A DNA stretch of 32,378 nt from Cypionkella sp. (GTDB taxonomy: Bacteria > Pseudomonadota > Alphaproteobacteria > Rhodobacterales > Rhodobacteraceae). The stretch is from the NCBI GenBank assembly GCA_023255415.1, contig JALRIN010000031.1, positions 1 through 32,378 on the forward strand. The letters are read 5' to 3'. Every line of letters starts with the position of its first letter. Within the stretch, counting starts at the first letter, position 1. Positions 16,048-23,937 of this stretch are shown here, piece by piece. Made by a program: the position numbers and the translations under genes. The notes beneath the pieces are model-generated. The model saw nothing but the letters and a program-made list of their open reading frames with translations. It did not search any database and was not told where the DNA came from.

Positions 16048-16641
16048 TTAGTTCAAAATCTCGTCAGGATCGACACCCCAAAGAGCGGTCTTTTGCGTCC
16101 AGCCCTTATCGCCATCTGTGCTGATCCGGCACCAATCGCGGCTGCATTCAAGCAGTTTGCCGATTACATTGCGCTCGGCCTGAAACGCGATCCGCGCGCC
16201 TGCATCGGGCTGATCGCGAAAGTCCGCCATGTTTTGAACCACCAAAACCGTGCGCACGCCAGACAATAGCGAATAATGCACCCAGCCACCCATGCCTTCT
16301 TGGTCTTCAACGCGGCGCCAATGCTCGTGTTCGGCGGTGACCTTCAAAGGCATCCCCGAAGCCTTAAACACCCAGTCTATCCGATGCGTCAGGCTTGGGC
16401 CGCGCCTTGCGTTGCCCTCGCGCCCCTTCAGGCTGACATAGCGCGGAATCGGCAAATTGGTGACAGCGCCTTTGCTGGGATCGCGCACCACGGGCTTTGC
16501 AGCTGCGGGGTCTTGGTCCTGCAAAGCCTCATCGGCACGGGCTGCGGCCTCATCGGCTTGCGATTCCTGCGCCCAGATCGGGCGCGCCGATGCCATGGCA
16601 AAGCCCGCCAGCGCCGTTGATAAAAACTGTTTCCGATTCAT
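16048..16641 (-). CDS. Exported SH3-domain protein
   Basis: A 197-residue protein with a classical signal peptide (NRK followed by a hydrophobic stretch to residue 24; probable cleavage after IWA). A linker rich in Ala, Asp and Glu is followed by a bacterial SH3-type region: YVSLKGREGNARRGPS, then W-x-F near KASGMPLKVTAEHEHWRRVED, and a second similar unit ending in DKGWTQKTALWGV. This is the SH3_4-like family common in alphaproteobacteria, usually periplasmic and of unknown exact role, perhaps binding peptidoglycan. The start at 16641 is chosen because the signal peptide begins there; further upstream codons overlap the divergent gene. It is divergent from the hydroxyacid dehydrogenase gene (97 bases). 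Confidence 0.78.
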   Translation of the reverse strand: MNRKQFLSTALAGFAMASARPIWAQESQADEAAARADEALQDQDPAAAKPVVRDPSKGAVTNLPIPRYVSLKGREGNARRGPSLTHRIDWVFKASGMPLKVTAEHEHWRRVEDQEGMGGWVHYSLLSGVRTVLVVQNMADFRDQPDAGARIAFQAERNVIGKLLECSRDWCRISTDGDKGWTQKTALWGVDPDEILN

Positions 16642-16738
16642 CCTGCCGCCTCTTTGCGCGAACGGGGGCTTGTGGATTGCCCCGCTTGCCGTCACCTTGA
16701 CAAAGATTACACCGATTTGGAAGTGCACGGAGGCCAAG

Positions 16739-17725
16739 ATGCCCGCAACCCGTCTAAACGTTGTCGTGACCCGCCGTCTGCCGCAAGCAGTCGAGACGCG
16801 GATGAAAGAGTTGTTCGATGTCGAATTGCGCGACCCCGACACCACGATGAGCCGTGAAGAGCTGGCCGCAGCGATGCGGCGCTGCGATGTGCTGGTGCCA
16901 ACGCTGACCGATCATATCGACGCCGCCCTGATTGCCCAGGCCGGCGACAGGCTGCGGCTGATCGCCAATTACGGCTCGGGGGTGGATCATATTGATGTCG
17001 CCACCGCCCGCCAACGCGGCATTCTGGTGACCAATACCCCCGGCACGGTGACCGAAGATACCGCCGATATGACGCTGGCGCTGATGCTGGCAGTGACCCG
17101 CCGCATCCCGCAGGCCTTGGCGGAATTGCAAGCGGGCACATGGCAAGGCTGGTCGCCGATGGCGCATCTGGGCGGGCGTCTGGGCGGACGCAGGTTGGGG
17201 ATCTTGGGGATGGGGCGGATCGGCTCGGCGGTGGCGCGCCGCGCCCGCGCCTTTGGCCTGCAGGTGCATTACCACAACCGCAAACGGCTGCGCCCCGAGA
17301 CCGAGGCCGAGTTAGAGGCCACCTATTGGGACAGTCTCGATCAGATGATCGCGCGGATGGATATCATCTCGATCAACTGCCCGCATACGCCCTCGACCTT
17401 TCATTTGCTGAACGCGCGGCGGCTGAAACTGCTGAAACCTTCGGCGGTGATCATCAACACCTCGCGCGGCGAGGTGATAGACGAGAATGCGCTGACCCGC
17501 GGGCTTGCCAGTGGCGAGATCGCAGGCGCAGGCCTTGATGTCTTTGAACATGGCACCCAGCTGAACCCTGCGCTGCGCGCGCTGCCCAATGTGGTGCTCT
17601 CGCCGCATATCGGCTCGGCCACGGTGGAGGGGCGGCTTGAGATGGGGGAAAAAGTAATCATCAATATCAAGACCTTTGCCGATGGTCACCGCCCGCCAGA
17701 TCAGGTCGTGGCAAGCATGCTCTAA
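16739..17725 (+). CDS. D-2-hydroxyacid dehydrogenase, glyoxylate/hydroxypyruvate reductase-like
   Basis: A 328-residue NAD(P)-dependent enzyme of the D-isomer 2-hydroxyacid dehydrogenase family. The nucleotide fold has GMGRIG (157-162), and the catalytic set is Arg243 (NTSRGEVID), Glu270 (DVFEHG) and His290 (SPHIGSAT). ANYGSGVDHIDV and NTPGTVTEDTADM are typical of the GyaR/glyoxylate reductase branch. It would reduce glyoxylate or hydroxypyruvate to glycolate or glycerate. GGAGG lies about 8 bases before the ATG at 16739. A TTGACA hexamer is at 16697-16702, but no matching -10 was seen. The open frame extends upstream across the SH3 gene start, which is not coding on this strand. Confidence 0.87.
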   Translation: MPATRLNVVVTRRLPQAVETRMKELFDVELRDPDTTMSREELAAAMRRCDVLVPTLTDHIDAALIAQAGDRLRLIANYGSGVDHIDVATARQRGILVTNTPGTVTEDTADMTLALMLAVTRRIPQALAELQAGTWQGWSPMAHLGGRLGGRRLGILGMGRIGSAVARRARAFGLQVHYHNRKRLRPETEAELEATYWDSLDQMIARMDIISINCPHTPSTFHLLNARRLKLLKPSAVIINTSRGEVIDENALTRGLASGEIAGAGLDVFEHGTQLNPALRALPNVVLSPHIGSATVEGRLEMGEKVIINIKTFADGHRPPDQVVASML

Positions 17726-17811
17726 CCCGCGCCACAAGGTTGAAACTTTGCAAGGCTGGCCTTAGGTAAGAGGTTCGGCAACAGACACCCCAAAACAGCG
17801 CAGGGCCTGAA

Positions 17812-18462
17812 ATGGAAATCTTTACCTCCGTCGGATTTCTTGCCCTGCTGCAAGTTATTGGCATTGATCTGGTGCTGGCAGGCGATAATGCCATCGTCAT
17901 TGGGCTTGCCGCCGCAGGTCTGCCGACTGCGATGCGGGCCAAAGCCATTCTGGTTGGCATCCTTGCCGCCACGGTGCTGCGGATCTGCTTTGCCCTTGTC
18001 ACCACCAAATTGCTGGCCGTGGTTGGTCTTTTGCTGGCCGGTGGCGTGCTGCTGCTGTGGGTCTGCTGGAAGATGTGGCGTGAGCTGCGCGACAGCCCCG
18101 GTGATGCAGGGGCCGAGGCGATCACGGGTGAAGACCTGAACGCCGATGGCAGCATCGCAGGCGGCGCGCCGGTCAAAACCTTCCGCCAAGCCGCACTGCA
18201 AATCGTGATCGCCGATATCTCGATGAGCCTAGACAATGTCCTGGCTGTTGCCGGGGCTGCGCGTGAACATCCCACCGTGCTGGTGATCGGGTTGGTACTT
18301 TCGATCGCAATGATGGGGCTCGCCGCCAGCTTCATCGCCCGGCTTTTGCACAAACACCGCTGGATCGCATATCTTGGCCTTGCCATCATTGTCTATGTCG
18401 CACTGGATATGATTTGGCGCGGCTGGCACGAAGTTGCCCCCGCAGTGCTAGGGGTGCTTTAA
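17812..18462 (+). CDS. TerC-family membrane protein (YjbE-like)
   Basis: A 216-residue integral membrane protein with about seven hydrophobic segments. The two conserved acidic repeats of the TerC family are clear: IDLVLAGDNAIVIGLA (residues 18-33) and IADISMSLDNVLAVAG in the second half, giving the internal pseudo-symmetry of the family. Between them is a hydrophilic loop rich in Gly, Asp and Glu (about 96-120). TerC/YjbE/MeeF proteins export manganese and help metallate secreted enzymes; tellurite resistance is the historical name. It lies 86 bases after the hydroxyacid dehydrogenase gene on the same strand; that gap is too short for the manganese riboswitch often seen before such genes, and I see none. 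Confidence 0.87.
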   Translation: MEIFTSVGFLALLQVIGIDLVLAGDNAIVIGLAAAGLPTAMRAKAILVGILAATVLRICFALVTTKLLAVVGLLLAGGVLLLWVCWKMWRELRDSPGDAGAEAITGEDLNADGSIAGGAPVKTFRQAALQIVIADISMSLDNVLAVAGAAREHPTVLVIGLVLSIAMMGLAASFIARLLHKHRWIAYLGLAIIVYVALDMIWRGWHEVAPAVLGVL

Positions 18463-18506
18463 TCTGGACGCGCGGCTTTGGCGGTGCGGCCTGAACGCTC
18501 CGCGGG

Positions 18507-18559
18507 GGATATTTGGGCCAAGATGAAAGCTGGCCAATTTCATCTTGGTCTAAATATCC
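18507..18559 (+). repeat. Element copy C: two AAATATCC boxes as a 22-bp inverted repeat
   Basis: The left arm (18507-18528, beginning GGATATTT and ending AGATGAAA) and the right arm (18538-18559, TTTCATCT...AAATATCC) are inverted copies of one box with 20 of 22 positions matching and a 9-base loop. The two mismatches are G-T, which become G-U pairs in an RNA read from the plus strand (terC side) but A-C mismatches in one from the minus strand. Each arm is also a variant of the box at 151 and 25711. It lies between the convergent terC and dadA-like genes, so it may end or protect the terC transcript. No T-tract follows. Confidence 0.8.
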
Positions 18560-18609
18560 ATTCAACAGCACGGCCGGCGCGCCGGGTCAGAACGATCTTG
18601 AAAGTGCTG

Positions 18610-19848
18610 CTAAAATCGCGTGGCGCGATAGGCGCTGATGTCGATTGTGGACCTGCGGCCTGCCACCAGATCTGCGACGATGTTTGCCGTGATCGGGGCA
18701 AGCGTCAGGCCGATATGGCCGTGGCCGTAGGCGTGGATCACCTCTGCCCCTGCAGCACTGGGGCCGATGACGGGCAGGCTGTCGGGCATTGAGGGGCGAA
18801 AGCCCATCCAGCTGCGATCGGGCGCGCCGAGGTCGGGGAAGATGGCGCGGGCGCCTTCGGCGAGTTTTGCAAGGCGATGGGGTGAGGGTGGGGCGGTGAG
18901 GCCGCCGAGTTCCACGGTGCCTGCCACGCGCAAGCGGCCCTGCATCGGGCAAAGGTAAAAGCCGCGCGAGGTGGGGCAGGTCGGGCGCGACAGGCGCGGG
19001 ATAGGCATATCCCATTCCAGATGATAGCCACGTTCGGTGTCCAAGGGCACGCGGTCGCCTGCGGCACGGGCCAAGGCACGGCTATGCGCCCCGGCCGCGA
19101 TCACCACTTTGCGGGCCTGCAGTTCAAAGCCTGCACCGCGGATCTGCACGCCGCCCGCATTGCGCTGCAGGTCTGTTGCTGCGGCCTGCACGAAGGTGGC
19201 TTGTGCCAAGACATGGTCTGCCAGCAGCTGCACCATCTGTCCGGGGTCAGAGAGGAAGACGGCCTTGGGAAAGAAGGCCGCGCCGCCCGCCACTTCCGGC
19301 AGGGCGGGCTCCATCGCGGCCAGCGCTTGTGGCGAGATCATCTCGGCGCTGATGCCGATGCTTTTGCGAAAGGCGATATCGGCTTGGGCGGCCTGAAAGC
19401 CTTGGGCGGTTTCATAGATATAAAGGCAGCCGCGCCGCTGCAAAATCTGCGCACCGCTGATCCGGCTGGCAAGCTCTTCCCAGCGCGGGCAGGCATCGGC
19501 CACCAAGGCTGCAATTGCCGAGGCATTATGCGCCGCCGCCGCTGGCAGGCTTTGGCGGGCAAAGCGCAGCAGCCAAGGCGCAAGCGAGGCCAGCGCCGCG
19601 CGCCGGATCGCCAGCGGCGAGTTCTTGTCAAACAGCAAGGAGGGCAGGTTGCGCAAGACATCGGGCGTGCCCACCGGCATCACCGCGTAATCGGCAATGG
19701 TGCCTGCATTACCATAAGAGGCCCCCATGCCAGGCGGGGCTGGGTCGATCAGCGTGACCTCATGGCCCTCGGCCAGCAGCGCTTCGGCCACGGCAAGGCC
19801 TATGACACCTGCGCCGATGACTGCGATCTCTGTGGTCAGATGTTGCAT
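18610..19848 (-). CDS. DadA-like FAD-dependent amino acid oxidase/dehydrogenase
   Basis: A 412-residue flavoprotein of the DAO superfamily. The FAD-binding GAGVIG (12-17) is followed by an acidic residue after the second strand (LIDPAPPGMGASYGNAG). A second FAD part is VVIAAGAHS, and the C-terminal GFRPSMPDSLPVIG...YGHGHIGLTLAP is typical of DadA and glycine/sarcosine oxidases. It would oxidise the C-N bond of an amino acid or secondary amine to an imine, with electrons passed to the respiratory chain or oxygen. It is 20 bases after the iron alcohol dehydrogenase gene and ends the catabolic operon. If the operon makes glycine or a small amino acid, this enzyme could deaminate it. Confidence 0.82.
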   Translation of the reverse strand: MQHLTTEIAVIGAGVIGLAVAEALLAEGHEVTLIDPAPPGMGASYGNAGTIADYAVMPVGTPDVLRNLPSLLFDKNSPLAIRRAALASLAPWLLRFARQSLPAAAAHNASAIAALVADACPRWEELASRISGAQILQRRGCLYIYETAQGFQAAQADIAFRKSIGISAEMISPQALAAMEPALPEVAGGAAFFPKAVFLSDPGQMVQLLADHVLAQATFVQAAATDLQRNAGGVQIRGAGFELQARKVVIAAGAHSRALARAAGDRVPLDTERGYHLEWDMPIPRLSRPTCPTSRGFYLCPMQGRLRVAGTVELGGLTAPPSPHRLAKLAEGARAIFPDLGAPDRSWMGFRPSMPDSLPVIGPSAAGAEVIHAYGHGHIGLTLAPITANIVADLVAGRRSTIDISAYRATRF

Positions 19849-19868
19849 CGGCGCAGGTCCTTATTGGG

Positions 19869-21029
19869 TTACATGCAGGCGTCAAACAGCGCGCGGGTGT
19901 TTTCGCGCGTCATTGCAATCGGGTTGCCGCCGCAAGACGGATCTTCCAGCGCCATTTCGGTCAGCATATCCAGATCGCCAAACTGCACCCCCATCGCCGA
20001 GAGGTTTTCGGGGATGTTCAGCAGTGTCCGCAACTCCATGATCTGGTCATGAAAGCCCGCAAAGCCGCCCTCAAAGCCCAGATAGGCAGCGGCTTTGATG
20101 ATGCGGTCTTCGATTGCGGGGCGGTTCATTTCCAGCACCATGGGCATCACCACTGCATTGGTGGTGCCGTGATGGGTGCCGTAGACCGCGCCCACCGGAT
20201 GGCTGAGGCTGTGGATCGCCCCCAGACCCTTTTGGAAGGCCACCGCCCCCATGGCTGCGGCAGACATCATATGCGCGCGCGCGTCCAGATCATTGGGATT
20301 GGCATAGACCTTTGGCAGATTTTCAAACACCAGCCGCATGCCTTCCAAGGCGATGCCTTGGCTCATCGGGTGGTAGAAGGGCGAGCAATAGGCCTCAAGG
20401 CAATGCGCCAGCGCGTCCATGCCGGTGCCTGCGGTGATAAAGCGCGGCATGCCCACGGTCAGGGCCGGATCGCAGATCACCACCACCGGCAGCAATTTTG
20501 GGTGGAAGATGATCTTTTTCTTATGGGTCAGCGAATTGGTCAACACCCCGGCGCGGCCCACTTCAGAGCCTGTGCCTGCTGTGGTGGGCACAGCGATGAT
20601 GGGGGCGATTTTATCTGCATCGGCGCGGGTATACCAATCGTCGATGTCCTCGAGATCCCAGACCGAAAGATCGGCGCGCTGATGCGCCATCAGCGCGATC
20701 ATCTTGCCCAGATCCAAGGCCGAGCCGCCGCCAAAGCAGATCACCCCGTCATGGCCGCCAGCCAGATAGACGGCAATGCCATCGGCCATATTGGTTTCAT
20801 TCGGGTTCGGGTCGACTTCGGAAAACACCGCAGCCCCCAGACCCGCCGTTTGCAGCACCGCCACCGCCTCTGTGGTGATTGGCAGCGAGGCCAGCGCCTT
20901 GTCGGTGACAAACAGCGGTTTTTTCACCCTGGCAGCCGCGCAATGCTCGGCCAGTTCAGCAATACGGCCGACGCCGAATTTGATTGCGGTTGGATAAGAC
21001 CAGTTCCGGTTGGGAACGCTATGGCTCAT
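19869..21029 (-). CDS. Iron-containing (group III) alcohol dehydrogenase
   Basis: A 386-residue NAD(P)-dependent dehydrogenase of the Fe-ADH family (EutG/FucO-like). The metal ligands are all present with FucO-like spacing: Asp205 and His209 in GMDALAHCLEAY, His273 in AIHSLSHP and His287 in GTHHG. The NAD-binding GGGS (100-103) and TTAGTGSE (149-156) are intact. It interconverts an alcohol and an aldehyde. Its ATG overlaps the stop of the aldehyde dehydrogenase gene by 4 bases, so the two would be made together, and the alcohol probably becomes the aldehyde used by that enzyme. The setting between a gamma-glutamyl ligase and an aldehyde dehydrogenase suggests a glutamylated amino alcohol as substrate (inference). 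Confidence 0.88.
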   Translation of the reverse strand: MSHSVPNRNWSYPTAIKFGVGRIAELAEHCAAARVKKPLFVTDKALASLPITTEAVAVLQTAGLGAAVFSEVDPNPNETNMADGIAVYLAGGHDGVICFGGGSALDLGKMIALMAHQRADLSVWDLEDIDDWYTRADADKIAPIIAVPTTAGTGSEVGRAGVLTNSLTHKKKIIFHPKLLPVVVICDPALTVGMPRFITAGTGMDALAHCLEAYCSPFYHPMSQGIALEGMRLVFENLPKVYANPNDLDARAHMMSAAAMGAVAFQKGLGAIHSLSHPVGAVYGTHHGTTNAVVMPMVLEMNRPAIEDRIIKAAAYLGFEGGFAGFHDQIMELRTLLNIPENLSAMGVQFGDLDMLTEMALEDPSCGGNPIAMTRENTRALFDACM

Positions 21030-22411
21030 TTTTGCACCTTCTTAAGATGATAAGATTTCGGACGGGTCACTGAATGGAACCCAAGATAAGACAGGCTGCC
21101 GCCGCGCCCGGTGTCTTTGCAGCCGGTCCAGCACAGCGCTGGGTCCAGATAATCGGCGCGGTTCATAAACACCGTGCCGGTGTCAATCTGTGCGCCCAAA
21201 GCGGCGGCGGTGTCGTAATCGGTTGTCCAGACGCTGGCGGTCAAGCCATAGGGGCTGTCGTTCATCAGGGCCAAAGCCTCGGCATCATCCTTGACCTTCA
21301 TGATGCCAACCACCGGGCCAAAGCTTTCCTCCATCATCACCCGCATCGAGTGATCGACATTGACCAAGATCTGCGGCGCAAGATAGGCGCCGCCGTCGTC
21401 GGCTGGAAACAGGGCGGGGTCGATCAAGGCTTTTGCACCTGCGGCCACGGCTTCGGCGATCTGGGCGCGCACCACGGCGGCAAAGCGCTTGTTCGCCATC
21501 GGCCCCAAGGTGCTTTCGGCGTCAAAAGGATTGCCCAGTTTCAGGGCCTTGACCCAAGCCACTGATTTCTCAACAAAGGCATCGTAAAGGCTTTCGTGCA
21601 CATAAATCCGCTCGATGCCGCAGCAGCATTGGCCGGCGTTGAACATCGCGCCATCCATCAGCGTATCGACCGCAGCCTCCAGATCGGCGTCGGCGCGGAC
21701 ATAGCCCGGATCCTTGCCACCCAGTTCCAGACCCAGCGGGGTAAAGGTGCCGGCGGCGGCGCGTTCAATCGCCTGACCGCCGCTGACTGATCCTGTGAAG
21801 TTCACAAAATTGAACGCCCGCGCACCGATCAAGGCCTCGGTCGTTGGGTGATCCAGCACCACGTTTTGGAACACATCTTGCGGAATACCCGCGCCATGGA
21901 AGGCCTCGGCGATCCGCTCGCCGACCAGCATGGTTTGGCTGGCGTGTTTCAGCACCACGGTATTGCCTGCGATCAGCGCGGGTACCAAAGTGTTGATGGT
22001 GGTCAGATAAGGATAGTTCCAAGGCGCGATGATAAACACTACACCCAATGCCTGCCGCGCGATATAGCGGCGAAAGCTGGCGCTGTCTTCTATCATCACC
22101 GGCGCCAAAGTTTGTGCTGCAATCTCTGACATATAGTCTGTGCGGGCATTCACGCCGCCAAATTCACCGCCAAAGCGGGTCGGGCGGCCCATCTGCCAGG
22201 CCAGTTCTTCGACAACGCGCGGGGCCATGGCGTTCAGGGCGGCGACTGCGGCCTTGACCAGGGCAATCCGTTCGGCCAAAGGCCGCGCGGCCCAAGCCGG
22301 TTGCGCGGCTTTGGCACGGGCGGCCATGGCAAAAGCGGCGTCGCGGGCAAGCGGCATCCGCTCGGCATAAACAGACCCGTCAACGGGTGATATCAGCTGT
22401 ATTGGTGTCAT
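21026..22411 (-). CDS. NAD(P)-dependent aldehyde dehydrogenase
   Basis: A 461-residue enzyme of the ALDH superfamily. Asn132 (APWNYPY) stabilises the thiohemiacetal, Glu229 (LELGGKDP) is the general base and the catalytic cysteine is Cys263 in FNAGQCCCG, an unusual run of three cysteines. FTGSVSGG (205-212) lies near the cofactor. It oxidises an aldehyde to an acid. The start follows GAGGTAAAAG at good spacing. It is 78 bases after the glutamine-synthetase-like gene, with a small GC hairpin in the gap, and overlaps the Fe-ADH gene by 4 bases. A role in turning a gamma-glutamyl amino aldehyde into the acid fits the neighbours. Confidence 0.9.
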   Translation of the reverse strand: MTPIQLISPVDGSVYAERMPLARDAAFAMAARAKAAQPAWAARPLAERIALVKAAVAALNAMAPRVVEELAWQMGRPTRFGGEFGGVNARTDYMSEIAAQTLAPVMIEDSASFRRYIARQALGVVFIIAPWNYPYLTTINTLVPALIAGNTVVLKHASQTMLVGERIAEAFHGAGIPQDVFQNVVLDHPTTEALIGARAFNFVNFTGSVSGGQAIERAAAGTFTPLGLELGGKDPGYVRADADLEAAVDTLMDGAMFNAGQCCCGIERIYVHESLYDAFVEKSVAWVKALKLGNPFDAESTLGPMANKRFAAVVRAQIAEAVAAGAKALIDPALFPADDGGAYLAPQILVNVDHSMRVMMEESFGPVVGIMKVKDDAEALALMNDSPYGLTASVWTTDYDTAAALGAQIDTGTVFMNRADYLDPALCWTGCKDTGRGGSLSYLGFHSVTRPKSYHLKKVQK

Positions 22412-22460
22412 CTTTTACCTCGTAGGGGGCGCATTTATCGCGCACCGCGGCTTTGGGACA

Positions 22461-22481
22461 GGCGCGCAACCCCTGCGCGCC
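22461..22481 (-). other. GC-rich stem-loop between ligase and aldehyde dehydrogenase genes
   Basis: A perfect 7-bp stem GGCGCGC (22461-22467) / GCGCGCC (22475-22481) with a 7-base loop lies 8 bases beyond the stop of the GS-like gene. No T-run follows in either direction. It may protect the upstream mRNA from decay or reduce read-through into the dehydrogenase genes. Confidence 0.45.
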
Positions 22482-22489
22482 CAATTGTG

Positions 22490-23854
22490 TTACGCCCGTT
22501 CCAGCAAGCGCTGGAGCTCAAAATCGGTCACGACGCGGTCGGTTTCTGAAACCTCCCATTGTGCGGCGTGGTGGTAATGATCGACCACATCCGCGCCAAA
22601 AGCCGCGCGCAACATCGCCGAGCCTTTCAGCTTGGCCGCGGCATCGCGAAGGTTATGCGGGATCTCGCGGATGCCATCGGTGTTGTACATATCGCCCGAC
22701 AATTCCGGCTCCAGCTCCAGCTTTTTCTCGATGCCGTCAAGCCCTGCCGCAAGCAGCGCTGCACAAGACAGATAGGGGTTCGCATCCGATCCTGGAATGC
22801 GACATTCTACCCGCACCGCTTTGCTGCCGACACCGCAAATCCGAAAGCCCGCCGTGCGGTTGTCGGCCGACCAAACCGCCTTGGTGGGCGCAAACATCCC
22901 GATCGAAAACCGTTTATAGCTGTTGACATAGGGCGCAAGGAATACCGTCATCTCTTCGGCATAGGCCAGCTGGCCTGCCACAAAATGCTTCATCAGCGCC
23001 GACATGCCGTATTTATCGGCCGGATCATAAAAGGCAGGCTTGCCGTCCTTGGTCCAAAGGCTTTGATGCACATGGCTCGATGACCCCGCACGGCGGTGAT
23101 CGTATTTCGCCATGAATGTCACCGATTTGCCCTTGGCAAAGGCGATCTCTTTGATGCCGTTCTTGATAATCACATGGTTATCGGCGGTTTCAAGCGCGTT
23201 GGAATAGCGGTAGTTCACCTCTTCCTGACCAGCATCGGCCTCGCCCTTGGAATTCTCAATCGGAATGCCCGCGCCATAAAGCCCGTTGCGGATCGCGCGC
23301 ATCACATCTTCCTCCTTGGTGGTCTGGAAGATGTGGTAATCCTCGTTATAGCCCGAAACCGGCTTAAGATCGCGGCAGCCCTGATCGCGCAAATCGGCAT
23401 AAGAGTTCTCAAACAGATAGAACTCCAGCTCGGTCGCCATCATCGCGTCAAAGCCCATCGCATCGGCGCGCGCCACCTGCTTTTTCAAGATCGCGCGCGG
23501 GCTGTGCGGCACCGGGTGGCCGTGGTGGTCAAGCGTATCGCCCAAGACCAACGCCGTGCCTTCAAGCCAGGGAATCCGCCGCAGCGTCGCCAAATCGGGC
23601 TTCAGCACATAGTCGCCATAGCCGGTCTGCCAAGAACTCGAGGCATAGCCCTGCACCGTGGTCATTTCCATATCCACGGTCAGCAGGTAGTTGCAGCAAT
23701 GCGTCTCTTGCCAGCCGCCATCGATGAAAAACGCCGCATGGAAGCGCTTGCCCATCAAGCGGCCCTGCATATCAATGCCGCAAACCAAAACCGTATCAAT
23801 CTCGCCGCTTTTTACCGCGGCACTCAGCTCGTCTAATGTCAAATTCCCGGCCAT
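22490..23854 (-). CDS. Glutamine synthetase-like gamma-glutamyl ligase, second copy in the window
   Basis: A 454-residue GS-fold ligase. It has the N-terminal domain (VLVCGIDMQGRLMGK), then the catalytic part with MATELEFYLFE, SKGEADAGQEEVNYR, AGSSSHVHQSL, SADNRTAGFRICG and RVECRIPGSDANPYL. It is clearly different in sequence from the ligase at 8811-10199. It resembles the GS-like gamma-glutamylamide synthetases that attach glutamate to amines or amino alcohols, not assimilatory GlnA. The start at 23854 is supported by AAAGGAGAT (23861-23869 on the opposite strand). Upstream in-frame ATGs at 23902 and 23881 lack such a site. Divergence from an RpiR regulator and grouping with dehydrogenases and an amidohydrolase suggest an amino alcohol such as ethanolamine. 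Confidence 0.83.
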   Translation of the reverse strand: MAGNLTLDELSAAVKSGEIDTVLVCGIDMQGRLMGKRFHAAFFIDGGWQETHCCNYLLTVDMEMTTVQGYASSSWQTGYGDYVLKPDLATLRRIPWLEGTALVLGDTLDHHGHPVPHSPRAILKKQVARADAMGFDAMMATELEFYLFENSYADLRDQGCRDLKPVSGYNEDYHIFQTTKEEDVMRAIRNGLYGAGIPIENSKGEADAGQEEVNYRYSNALETADNHVIIKNGIKEIAFAKGKSVTFMAKYDHRRAGSSSHVHQSLWTKDGKPAFYDPADKYGMSALMKHFVAGQLAYAEEMTVFLAPYVNSYKRFSIGMFAPTKAVWSADNRTAGFRICGVGSKAVRVECRIPGSDANPYLSCAALLAAGLDGIEKKLELEPELSGDMYNTDGIREIPHNLRDAAAKLKGSAMLRAAFGADVVDHYHHAAQWEVSETDRVVTDFELQRLLERA

Positions 23855-23937
23855 ATCCGGATCTCCTTTGAGTTTCCCCATCACCTGGGGCTTCAAATGC
23901 ACAGATGCAGCAGCACCCCCTCGGACGCCCGCACGCC

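Noticed and set aside
16697..16725. TTGACA as a promoter for the hydroxyacid dehydrogenase gene
   Set aside because: No acceptable -10 hexamer at 16-18 bases; a single good hexamer is not enough.
17726..17811. Possible manganese (yybP-ykoY) riboswitch before terC
   Set aside because: The 86-base gap lacks the paired purine-rich loops of that riboswitch.
18574..18585. 12-bp palindrome CCGGCGCGCCGG downstream of element copy C
   Set aside because: Pure GC palindromes of this size are expected in this base composition; position and sequence give no function.
19021..21050. Plus-strand open frames over the DadA-like and alcohol dehydrogenase genes
   Set aside because: Low-complexity His/Gln/Gly-rich translations opposite complete flavoprotein and Fe-ADH genes; shadows of codon bias.
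8811..23854. The two GS-like ligases as a recent duplication
   Set aside because: Their sequences differ throughout, including motif residues, and neighbours are unrelated; they are distant members of the superfamily.
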